Positions 1 to 5,989 of a DNA stretch of 7,877 bases are shown piece after piece; position 1 is the stretch's first letter; each line of letters opens with the position of its first letter. Both the position numbers and the translations under genes were made by a program. The stretch comes from Malonomonas sp036526255. Lineage in GTDB: Bacteria; Desulfobacterota; Desulfuromonadia; Desulfuromonadales; Geopsychrobacteraceae. The notes beneath the pieces are model-generated. The model ran no database searches. It worked only from the letters and a program-made list of their open reading frames with translations, and was not told the DNA's origin. The stretch covers positions 1 through 7,877 of the forward strand of contig DATCYW010000087.1 of the NCBI GenBank assembly GCA_036526255.1. Direction: 5' to 3'.

Positions 1-600
1 AATCATCAGTGAAGCAAAGCCGTTGTAGGTCACCCGGCAGAGTTCATCGGCGCCGCCGGCCAGGACGATGTCGCAGCGGCCGGAGCGGATCCAGGCCGCT
101 CCCAGCCCGATGGCATCGGTTCCAGAAGAACAGGCGTTGACCACTGTCTGGCAAGGGCCATCCAGCTGATAATGCCGGGCGATGGCTGCGGCCGGATTAC
201 TGAGCAGATAGCGGTCGATCGACGCCATCTCCGGATCAGTACCGCTGCGAAACTCAGCGTAGAACTCTTCATTGTTCATCGCGCTGCCGACCGTCGTGCC
301 GATGCAAACCCCGACCCGCAATTTTTTCAGTTCGGCAGGAGTTAATCCGGCATCGGCCAGCGCTTCGATGACGGCACTCAGGGCCAGCTGTGTAGTCCGT
401 AGCAGGTTCCCCTCAGCCCTGGCAGCAGGCAGATCGGCGAGAATTTCAAAGACCGGAAAAGGCACGAGATGATCGCTTCGAAACGCCTGTGGCGGCTGCG
501 GATTGCGTTTGCCCTTGAGCATTGCGGCATAAGCCTGCGCCAGGGTCATCCCCGCCGCACAGAGGCAGCCGGCCCCACTGATGGCGACCGCCCGGTTCAT
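1..600 (-). CDS. Beta-ketoacyl-ACP synthase, N-terminal 200 residues (3' end outside window)
   Basis: The frame starts at the ATG at 600, overlapping the ACP stop as ATGA, and runs without a stop off the left edge. The 200 visible residues begin MNRAVAISGAGCLCAAGMTL, the usual first strand of FabF-type condensing enzymes. They include VGVCIGTTVGSAMNN near 96-110, SNPAAAIARHYQLDGPC near 134-150, and the active-site nucleophile elbow VVNACSSGTDAIG, with Cys157 as the acyl-accepting cysteine. AGGADEL follows at 181-187. The two catalytic histidines and the C-terminal half lie outside the window. The cysteine makes this a working ketosynthase candidate and not a chain-length factor. It would extend an ACP-bound acyl chain by two carbons. 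Full-length members have about 400 residues, so roughly half is seen. Lying next to a dedicated ACP and LPLAT-type acyltransferase suggests a role in a special lipid or polyene pathway, as opposed to primary fatty acid synthesis. Confidence 0.95.
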   Translation of the reverse strand, partial: MNRAVAISGAGCLCAAGMTLAQAYAAMLKGKRNPQPPQAFRSDHLVPFPVFEILADLPAARAEGNLLRTTQLALSAVIEALADAGLTPAELKKLRVGVCIGTTVGSAMNNEEFYAEFRSGTDPEMASIDRYLLSNPAAAIARHYQLDGPCQTVVNACSSGTDAIGLGAAWIRSGRCDIVLAGGADELCRVTYNGFASLMI

Positions 601-854
601 CCCTTCTGCTTGGCCTCAATGAAAGCCGCCAGGGTGCTGATCGACTGCAACGCCGGACGCCCCTCTTCCATGTCCTTGATTTCGACGCCGAAATGCTTCT
701 GCACCACCACCACCAATTCTACAGCATCCAGTGAATCGAGACCCAATCCTTCGCCGAACAGCTGATCATCATCGCCGATTTCCTCCGGGGTGACATCTTC
801 CAGATTCAATTCTTCAATCAGCACCTGCTTCAATTTTTCTTTAATATCCATCAT
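597..854 (-). CDS. Acyl carrier protein
   Basis: An 85-residue acidic protein with the standard carrier-protein layout. Helix I is rich in charge (MDIKEKLKQVLIEEL), and the phosphopantetheine attachment site is GLGLDSLDAVEL, with Ser41 as the residue that receives the cofactor. Helix II continues VVVVQKHFGVEI, and the C-terminal helix is TLAAFIEAKQK. It holds the growing acyl chain as a thioester for the ketosynthase encoded directly downstream and could hand it to the acyltransferase encoded directly upstream. Two start codons lie side by side, ATGATG at 854-849. The first forms an ATGA overlap with the upstream stop but is only 2 bases from GAGGAG; the second, at 851, has a better 5-base spacing and would give 84 residues. 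Its stop overlaps the ketosynthase start. The pairing suggests a dedicated carrier for this pathway rather than the housekeeping ACP of fatty acid synthesis. Confidence 0.97.
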   Translation of the reverse strand: MMDIKEKLKQVLIEELNLEDVTPEEIGDDDQLFGEGLGLDSLDAVELVVVVQKHFGVEIKDMEEGRPALQSISTLAAFIEAKQKG

Positions 855-1801
855 GACTCCTCATCAGTCGGTTCTGTTTGCGCTTGTTGTGACGACCACA
901 GGTTGTAAAAGTTGTAAAACTGGTACGGATAACGGTGGCTGAAATCTTCCAACTCATCAGCGAACTGCTGCGCGAAAGGTGCAAAAGTTTCAGCGCTGCG
1001 CCCCTTGAGCTGCGGAACCCGGATCACCTTGGCCAGTTGCAGCCGGTAACTTTTCGGTCCAGCCTTGCTGCTGAAAAAAACCACGATCGGCGCCCCGGTG
1101 ACCGACGCCAACTTATAAGCGCTGAACGGTACCGCCACCTGCCCGCCGAGAAAATCGACCCGGGCACTGCTTTTGTCGCTGCCGAACTGCCGGTCACCCA
1201 TCACGCTGACAATCTGTCCCTGTTTGAGCGCCCCGAGCATTTCCAAGGTACCGCCCAGGTAACCGGTCGGGTCGATGATCTGATAGGGGCAGGGGATGCC
1301 AGCATGTTCGTAATAGTGCCGGTCAATATCGCCATCCTCGCGGCGCATCAGCATGTTGACCGGCCGCTGCAGAAAACCCAACGCCGACATGGCCAGCTGC
1401 CAGCAGCCGACATGCGCGGTCATCAGAATCAGACCGCGGTTTTCATCGCGCAGCTTGAGTAGCTCTTCACGGCCATCGAGGCAGACCGCGAAAGATTTCG
1501 GCCCGAGGATGCCGACCACCGCACGGTCGACCAGCACCTTGCCGAACTCGAGAATCAGCAGATAGCAGTGCCGGAGCCGCGCCAGGCCGGAGCTGTCCGG
1601 AAAGCGCCGCGCTAGATAATAACTGGCCCGATTTCTCGCCAGGGAGCTGAACAGCACGTACCAGGCGACAACAAAATAAAGCATGCCGTAGGCCGCCTTG
1701 CGGCCGCCCAGTCTTATCGCCAGATAAAAAGCCCGGTGCTGCCAGTCGCCACCGATACTGCGGCTGCTCCAGCTGTTTTTTGTTTCAGATTGCTTCTGCA
1801 T
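851..1801 (-). CDS. LpxL/HtrB-like lysophospholipid acyltransferase family protein
   Basis: A 316-residue protein of the bacterial LPLAT family that includes lipid A late acyltransferases, at the usual length (about 300). A hydrophobic stretch at about 38-54 would anchor it to the inner membrane. The family's H-x4-D/E catalytic motif appears as LMTAHVGCWQLA, with His130 followed at the catalytic acid position by Gln135 instead of Asp or Glu. The later conserved block reads VSVMGDRQFG at 198-207, followed by FLGGQVAVPFSAYKLA, the usual acyl-acceptor region. The likely reaction moves an acyl chain from ACP to a membrane-bound acceptor; the ACP gene directly downstream could supply it. The start codon overlaps the GT2 gene by 17 bases and has GAAGGAAG just before it; its stop overlaps the ACP start. 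Acyltransferases beside GT2, ketosynthase and ACP genes occur in aryl polyene and ladderane-like clusters. Activity despite the Gln is uncertain. Confidence 0.9.
   Translation of the reverse strand: MQKQSETKNSWSSRSIGGDWQHRAFYLAIRLGGRKAAYGMLYFVVAWYVLFSSLARNRASYYLARRFPDSSGLARLRHCYLLILEFGKVLVDRAVVGILGPKSFAVCLDGREELLKLRDENRGLILMTAHVGCWQLAMSALGFLQRPVNMLMRREDGDIDRHYYEHAGIPCPYQIIDPTGYLGGTLEMLGALKQGQIVSVMGDRQFGSDKSSARVDFLGGQVAVPFSAYKLASVTGAPIVVFFSSKAGPKSYRLQLAKVIRVPQLKGRSAETFAPFAQQFADELEDFSHRYPYQFYNFYNLWSSQQAQTEPTDEES
857..862 (-). promoter_or_regulatory. Ribosome binding site of the acyl carrier protein gene
   Basis: GAGGAG on the minus strand sits within the last codons of the acyltransferase gene. 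It is 2 bases from the first ATG (854) and 5 bases from the second (851). The spacing favours 851, while the ATGA overlap with the upstream stop favours 854. Confidence 0.6.
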
Positions 1802-2984
1802 CTTCCTTCGGCACCGCCTGCGCCAGCAGGTAAGTCACCGCCCCGACCAGCAGCGCGAACAGCGGTGCCAGCAACAAAGAGCCGAGAAACCATTCGTAGA
1901 AACGTTCCATCGCCTGATAACCGAGCGTCTCCAGCGAAAGCTCGGTCAGCCAGACGCCATGCCGAAAATAGTAGCCAAGCTCGATGCAGAGCGCCGGCAC
2001 GATCGGCGGCATGCACAGCTGGCTGCTGCTGACCGCCGCCACCTTGTTCAAACGGAAAAACCCGCAGACGAACAGGATGGCGATGGTGTGACAGAACAGC
2101 AGCGGCAAGGTGCCGAGCAGCACGCCGATGCCGGCAGCAACCGCCAGCCGCTGCGGGCTGCTGTTTTCGCGCAGCAGTTGCCGAACCGAAGCCAACGGCC
2201 GCAGCAGCGACACGGCTTTCAGCTTGCTGCTGCTGGTGGTCTGATCTTCAAGCAGCTTCCGGTGCGGCCAGGGCACAATCGAGCGTAACGTCAAATGAGT
2301 GTTCAGCAAGGTCAGTCGCCAGTTGTCGATAAAACCGCGGAAGTGGGAAATCCGCTCTGAGCTCGGTGGATAGTAGACCGAGATATCGACATCCCGCAAC
2401 TGCAAGCCGGCCCAGGCACTGCGAACCAGCACCTCAACCTCGAAATTATAGCGCCGGGTCCAGAACTGCAGTTTTTGAAAAATCAGCAATGGATAGGCGC
2501 GAAAACCGCTTTGACTGTCCTTTAGCTGACTGCCGGTCTGCAGCCGCAGCCAGAAGTTGGAAAACTGCCTGCCAAAGCGGGACGCACCGGGAATCGACTC
2601 CTGGTCAAAATCCCGATTTCCGACAATCAACGCCTGCGGGTATTCAGCAATCGCGGCGAAAAACCGCGGCAGCTCGGCCGGATCGTGCTGGCCGTCGGCA
2701 TCGAGACAGATCATGTGCGTGTAGCCCTGCGCCAAGCCCCAATCGGCGGCGCTGCGCAATGCGGCGCCTTTGCCAAGGTTGCGCGGGTGGCGCAGCAGTT
2801 CAACCGGCAAGTCTTCCAGCAAAGCGGCAACCGGCACGCTGCTGCCGTCATCCACCACCAACAGGGACGGATGCAGCGCCAGCACCCCCGCAACGACCTG
2901 CCGCAACGTGGCCGCGTGGTTGTAGACCGGGACCACGACCAGGATTTTATTCAGCTCCGCCCTTTGGTTCGTTGACGTCATCAT
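1785..2984 (-). CDS. GT2 family glycosyltransferase with C-terminal DUF2062 domain
   Basis: A 399-residue protein. Residues 13-235 are a GT-A fold glycosyltransferase of family 2, close in style to dolichol-phosphate mannosyltransferases: ILVVVPVYNHA at the start, DDGS at 45-48, the metal-binding DADGQHD at 95-101, and DSQSGFRAYP at 156-165. The C-terminal part, about 268-390, is a DUF2062 domain with hydrophobic stretches near 281-310 and 365-389 that look like membrane helices, and the characteristic GTLPLLFCHT and NKVAAVSSSQLCMPPI segments. It therefore probably acts at the inner membrane, moving sugar from a nucleotide donor to a lipid or lipid phosphate. I chose the ATG at 2984, five bases past the upstream TAA, with AAGG about 10 bases before it; a GTG at 3068 would overlap the previous gene by 80 bases. 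The gene ends 17 bases inside the following acyltransferase gene. Donor sugar and acceptor are unknown. Confidence 0.93.
   Translation of the reverse strand: MMTSTNQRAELNKILVVVPVYNHAATLRQVVAGVLALHPSLLVVDDGSSVPVAALLEDLPVELLRHPRNLGKGAALRSAADWGLAQGYTHMICLDADGQHDPAELPRFFAAIAEYPQALIVGNRDFDQESIPGASRFGRQFSNFWLRLQTGSQLKDSQSGFRAYPLLIFQKLQFWTRRYNFEVEVLVRSAWAGLQLRDVDISVYYPPSSERISHFRGFIDNWRLTLLNTHLTLRSIVPWPHRKLLEDQTTSSSKLKAVSLLRPLASVRQLLRENSSPQRLAVAAGIGVLLGTLPLLFCHTIAILFVCGFFRLNKVAAVSSSQLCMPPIVPALCIELGYYFRHGVWLTELSLETLGYQAMERFYEWFLGSLLLAPLFALLVGAVTYLLAQAVPKEDAEAI
1802..1809 (-). promoter_or_regulatory. Ribosome binding site of the acyltransferase gene
   Basis: GAAGGAAG on the minus strand lies directly before the ATG at 1801, within the end of the GT2 gene. 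The AAGGA core is only 2 bases from the start, which is tight, so re-initiation by ribosomes finishing the GT2 gene may matter here. Confidence 0.45.
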
Positions 2985-2988
2985 CCGC

Positions 2989-4758
2989 TTAAAACCTTGG
3001 ACAGTTGAGACAGCCTGCGTGCGGTTGCACGCTGAGCATTTGCCGCCGTTGTCTGCGCAGGGCGGCACCGTTCCAGATTGAGGCTAAAGTTTGCTGCTGC
3101 AGGTTACCAATTTTCTGCTCCGGCTGACAATCACAGAGACAAACTTCTCCGGCAACATTGACCGCCAGCGTCTGCCAGGGGGAAACACAGTGGCGTTGTG
3201 CTGCTGAGCGCCGATAGAGCTGTTGAACCGGCAATAACAGGGCGTCGCGATAGTTTTGCGCCAGGCCGAAGTCCTCCAGCGCACGCACCCCGAGCACTGG
3301 CAGGCCTTGAGCAAACCCGTGAGCAACCGCGCGGCGAAGCGTTCGTTCGCGCTCCTCATCGACATGCGCGCACAGGCTGTCCTGCTGATTGCAGGAAAAG
3401 TTCAGATCACTCAACATCAGCACCTGCACGCCAAGTTCGCCGACCTGGGCGATCAAGTCAGCAAGCCCGGCAACTGAAGCAGCAGAAACGGCCGAAAAAA
3501 CCGCCCGGGAGACCGGTCGCGAGAGGATTTCCGCTTGAGTGCAGAAGGCGCGAATATTGGCTTGAATCAGGTCAAGATCACTGCCAGAACGCAGTTCAAC
3601 GGCCAATTGAGGGTCAAGCGTATCCAGACTGAAGGCGATGCTGTCAAGGCCGGCGGCCAGCAGCTCGGTCGAACGCTGCGGGGTCAGCAGCTGGGCGTTG
3701 GTCACCATGCCGACCCGACGGCCACGCGCCTTGGCCAGGGCAATAAATTCAACCAGCTGCGGGTGCAGCAGTGGCTCACCCAGACCGACCAGCGTCACCC
3801 GGTAGGCGCTCGGCAGCCGCTCCAGCAACTGCTCGAACAGTTCAAGGGACATCGCTTGCTCGGCCGGATGCAGAGCGGTTCTGGCACAATAGCGACAGCT
3901 GAAATTGCAGCAGGTCGTGATCTCGATGTTGGCGAAGACCGGTTCCCAGGGAACAATTTCAGGCAGGACGACCGTTTCCCCCAGCAACCGCCGGCCGCTG
4001 GGGGACAGTGTCAGATGCCGGAGCTGTTGCCGATGCTCGGCGACAAACTGCATCGCTTCCGGTTCAGCAGTCAGCAACCGCTGCGCAAAGTTCCCGGTTT
4101 TTATTTCAGCCGCTGCCAGCATTGCGCTGATTTCCTGAACAAGTTCAGCAGCGGCAGCGTCTCCGCCCGGTTCGCAAAACAGCTGATGGCCACTCTCCGG
4201 CAACTCGATCAACCTCACCTCACCGGTAAGCTTTTCCTGCCAGCGGTGCGCCTCTTGCCACAGCACCAGACGATCTTCCCCCCCTTGGAGAAGGAAGACT
4301 GGACACTGTGGAATAGCGCCGCGCTCAGCAACGCCGTTGATCAATTTAATCAGCCCGGCCAGCGTGGTCAGCGACAGCTCCTCCCGCCCCTGGCGATGCT
4401 GTTGCCAGCGCGCCAGATACGCCAGATCGATCCGGAACGGGGTTGCCGCCAGAACCAGCAGATCTGGGACGATTTCCCTGCGTTCCAATGCCGCCAGCAG
4501 CAGGTTGCCACCGGTCGAATGGCCTAACACCAGCAGAAAATCGGCGCGGCGCCGCAGCTGCTCCAGTGAGCTGGCAATTGATTCCAGCAGAACTTCCTGA
4601 GAAAAACCGGCCAGAGTCTTTTCCGCCGCGTGCCCAGGCAGTTGCAGCAAGGTGACGCTTTGCTGACCGAAATCCTGCTGCAACCTGGCGGCCAGAGGGA
4701 GCAGGTCCTGATCGCAACCACTGAAACCGTGCACCAGCAGGATGGCCAAACGGCTCAT
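2989..4758 (-). CDS. Fusion: alpha/beta hydrolase + radical SAM protein with SPASM/Twitch-like tail
   Basis: A single uninterrupted 589-residue frame joins two enzymes. Residues 1-215 are an alpha/beta hydrolase: LVHGFSG at 8-14 (oxyanion loop), the nucleophile elbow GHSTGG with Ser81, an acid in GGED with Asp162, and SGH with His191, a complete apparent triad. A linker of about 50 residues leads to the radical SAM barrel, whose motif is Cys284-x3-Cys288-x2-Cys291 in TCCNFSCRYC, followed by GLGEPLLHP near 325-333 and FSLDT near 376-380. The tail has Cys524-x12-Gly537-x4-Cys542 and then Cys583-x2-Cys586, three residues before the end. This is the first part of a SPASM motif without the later CX5CX3C part, suggesting one auxiliary iron-sulfur cluster (Twitch-like). 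I chose the ATG at 4758: it overlaps the upstream stop as ATGA and has GGAAG 7 bases before it. An ATG at 4836 would add 26 residues with no family resemblance. The role is probably to modify and release or hydrolyse an acyl-linked intermediate; this is inference. Confidence 0.92.
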   Translation of the reverse strand: MSRLAILLVHGFSGCDQDLLPLAARLQQDFGQQSVTLLQLPGHAAEKTLAGFSQEVLLESIASSLEQLRRRADFLLVLGHSTGGNLLLAALERREIVPDLLVLAATPFRIDLAYLARWQQHRQGREELSLTTLAGLIKLINGVAERGAIPQCPVFLLQGGEDRLVLWQEAHRWQEKLTGEVRLIELPESGHQLFCEPGGDAAAAELVQEISAMLAAAEIKTGNFAQRLLTAEPEAMQFVAEHRQQLRHLTLSPSGRRLLGETVVLPEIVPWEPVFANIEITTCCNFSCRYCARTALHPAEQAMSLELFEQLLERLPSAYRVTLVGLGEPLLHPQLVEFIALAKARGRRVGMVTNAQLLTPQRSTELLAAGLDSIAFSLDTLDPQLAVELRSGSDLDLIQANIRAFCTQAEILSRPVSRAVFSAVSAASVAGLADLIAQVGELGVQVLMLSDLNFSCNQQDSLCAHVDEERERTLRRAVAHGFAQGLPVLGVRALEDFGLAQNYRDALLLPVQQLYRRSAAQRHCVSPWQTLAVNVAGEVCLCDCQPEQKIGNLQQQTLASIWNGAALRRQRRQMLSVQPHAGCLNCPRF

Positions 4759-5969
4759 GTGACTGCTTCCAAACGGGGCAACAGATCGGCCAGCCCCCGA
4801 TAGCGCCCCATCTGCAGACTGGCTTGGGTAATGCATTGAGCAGTTCGATCAGTTAACAACTCGCTAAAAATGCGGTGTAGCCGCGCGGCCCCACCGACAT
4901 GCAGCGCCTCCTCATAAACCTTGGGGTTACCGAGAAACGGCTGCCCTGGTGCTAACCGCCGACCGCAACCGAGCGCTTCCAGACAGACGCCGTTATGTGC
5001 CTGTTCGGGCTGAAACGGCATGACCGCGACCGGCACCCGGTGTTTCAGCGCTTCGAAGGTTGTCATCTGCCCGCCATGCGAGACCAACAGACTGGCCTTT
5101 GTCCAGAGCCGGTGCAAAGGGGCAAACCTGCTGACTGTCAGCCAGGGCACCAAAGATGGTTGCATGCTCATGTGCTGCTGCCCGCCTGCCGCCAGCAGCA
5201 CATGAAAGCCAAGTTCGCCAAGAATCCGCGTGATATAGTCCGCAACGCTGCCGTCACCTACGCAGGTTCCGAAAGAAAGCACCGCAAGGGGACGCTCCTG
5301 ATATGTTTGAAAATTTTCCCAGTCGACCCTGTCGTCCGGCCAGCCGGTCCAGGTGATCGCCCCGACATGGACACAGCCGGCCGGCAGCTCAACCGGACAA
5401 AATTCCGGGAAATCCCAGAGGAACGTCCGTTCGCCAAGCAGCATCTCCCTGGCATCCTCGATACGAGCCAAACCGTAACCGGCCATAACCCGGCTCAAGC
5501 GCGCCCCGGCATAGCGGAAGAAACCGGACATCAGCTCCGCCTGCTGCCGCGCACCGCTCTCGCCCTGCGCGTATCCATAGGCATTACAGGCATCTGGCAG
5601 TAGACAACCGCTGATCAGCGAATCGTAGCGGACACTGGCCAGTTGCGCCGCCGCTTTCAGGGTAAAGCGGAAGATTCCCAACACCCGATCCGGCCGATAA
5701 CTCTCAAGCAAGCGCCGTTCCTCGTCAATGACTGCCCGAAGCGTTGCCGCGTCTCGAAACCAGTCGACGCTGGGAAATCCTGCTCCATCCCGCTCTTGAA
5801 TGTCCGGCAGAACCGCATATGGCGTCTCGATCTGGTCTAAAAAAGCTGTCCAGCGCTGTCCTACCGCCAGCAACACCTCATGCCCACGGGCCAGCAGGCC
5901 GTTGCGAATCGCGATTGCCTTGGCGATGTGCGAAAGAGAATTATTCTCCGGGACCAGTAAAAATTTCAT
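4755..5969 (-). CDS. GT-B glycosyltransferase, MurG/UGT-like
   Basis: A 404-residue protein with two Rossmann-like halves. The N-terminal half opens with MKFLLVPENNSLSHIAKAIA, in which the serine-histidine segment after the first strand is the acceptor-side loop typical of UGT and MurG enzymes. The C-terminal half starts near 227 with PLAVLSFGT and carries the nucleotide-sugar motif around 296-326: SHGGQMTTFEAL, then VPVAVMPFQPEQAHNG. This matches the HGG...T..EAL..GVP...P...DQ pattern of families GT1/GT28, with Gln323 near the usual sugar-contacting position. No signal peptide or membrane helix is evident, so it probably works in the cytoplasm or at the inner face of the membrane. It would transfer a sugar from a nucleotide donor to a lipid or polyketide-like acceptor; neither is known. 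The preceding gene ends 20 bases upstream and the next gene overlaps by ATGA. A purine-rich site at 5983-5989 is 13 bases from the start, rather far. Confidence 0.9.
   Translation of the reverse strand: MKFLLVPENNSLSHIAKAIAIRNGLLARGHEVLLAVGQRWTAFLDQIETPYAVLPDIQERDGAGFPSVDWFRDAATLRAVIDEERRLLESYRPDRVLGIFRFTLKAAAQLASVRYDSLISGCLLPDACNAYGYAQGESGARQQAELMSGFFRYAGARLSRVMAGYGLARIEDAREMLLGERTFLWDFPEFCPVELPAGCVHVGAITWTGWPDDRVDWENFQTYQERPLAVLSFGTCVGDGSVADYITRILGELGFHVLLAAGGQQHMSMQPSLVPWLTVSRFAPLHRLWTKASLLVSHGGQMTTFEALKHRVPVAVMPFQPEQAHNGVCLEALGCGRRLAPGQPFLGNPKVYEEALHVGGAARLHRIFSELLTDRTAQCITQASLQMGRYRGLADLLPRLEAVT
4766..4770 (-). promoter_or_regulatory. Ribosome binding site of the hydrolase/radical SAM fusion gene
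   Basis: GGAAG on the minus strand lies 7 bases before the ATG at 4758, inside the end of the glycosyltransferase gene. Together with the ATGA stop/start overlap it supports 4758 as the true start over the ATG at 4836. Confidence 0.65.
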
Positions 5970-5982
5970 AACGGTTCAACAT

Positions 5983-5989
5983 CTCCCCC
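5983..5989 (-). promoter_or_regulatory. Probable ribosome binding site of the GT-B glycosyltransferase gene
   Basis: GGGGGAG directly follows the TGA of the preceding radical SAM gene. It is 13 bases from the ATG at 5969, longer than ideal. An ATG at 5982 touches this site but is out of frame with the glycosyltransferase, so 5969 remains the best start. Confidence 0.5.

Noticed and set aside
30..272. An 80-codon minus-strand frame in the ketosynthase region.
   Set aside because: It is an out-of-frame reading of the ketosynthase gene; the correct frame runs from 600 off the left edge and contains the NACSSG active site.
2221..2240. CTG/CTGCTG repeats near 2225-2240 as a possible tandem repeat.
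   Set aside because: They are short runs of serine and leucine codons within the GT2 gene, with no extended or perfect repeat unit.
1785..3068. A longer GT2 start at GTG 3068.
   Set aside because: It would overlap the fusion gene by 80 bases and add 28 residues not seen in GT2 enzymes; ATG 2984 fits the gene boundary.
3535..4527. A 330-codon open frame on the plus strand, opposite the hydrolase/radical SAM fusion.
   Set aside because: It lies wholly antisense to a gene with clear catalytic motifs, its translation is rich in Gln, Arg and His with no recognisable domain, and such frames arise often opposite GC-rich genes.
2989..4836. A longer version of the fusion protein starting at the ATG at 4836.
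   Set aside because: The extra 26 residues overlap the upstream gene and do not resemble a hydrolase N-terminus, whereas 4758 has a good ribosome binding site and starts directly at the first hydrolase strand.
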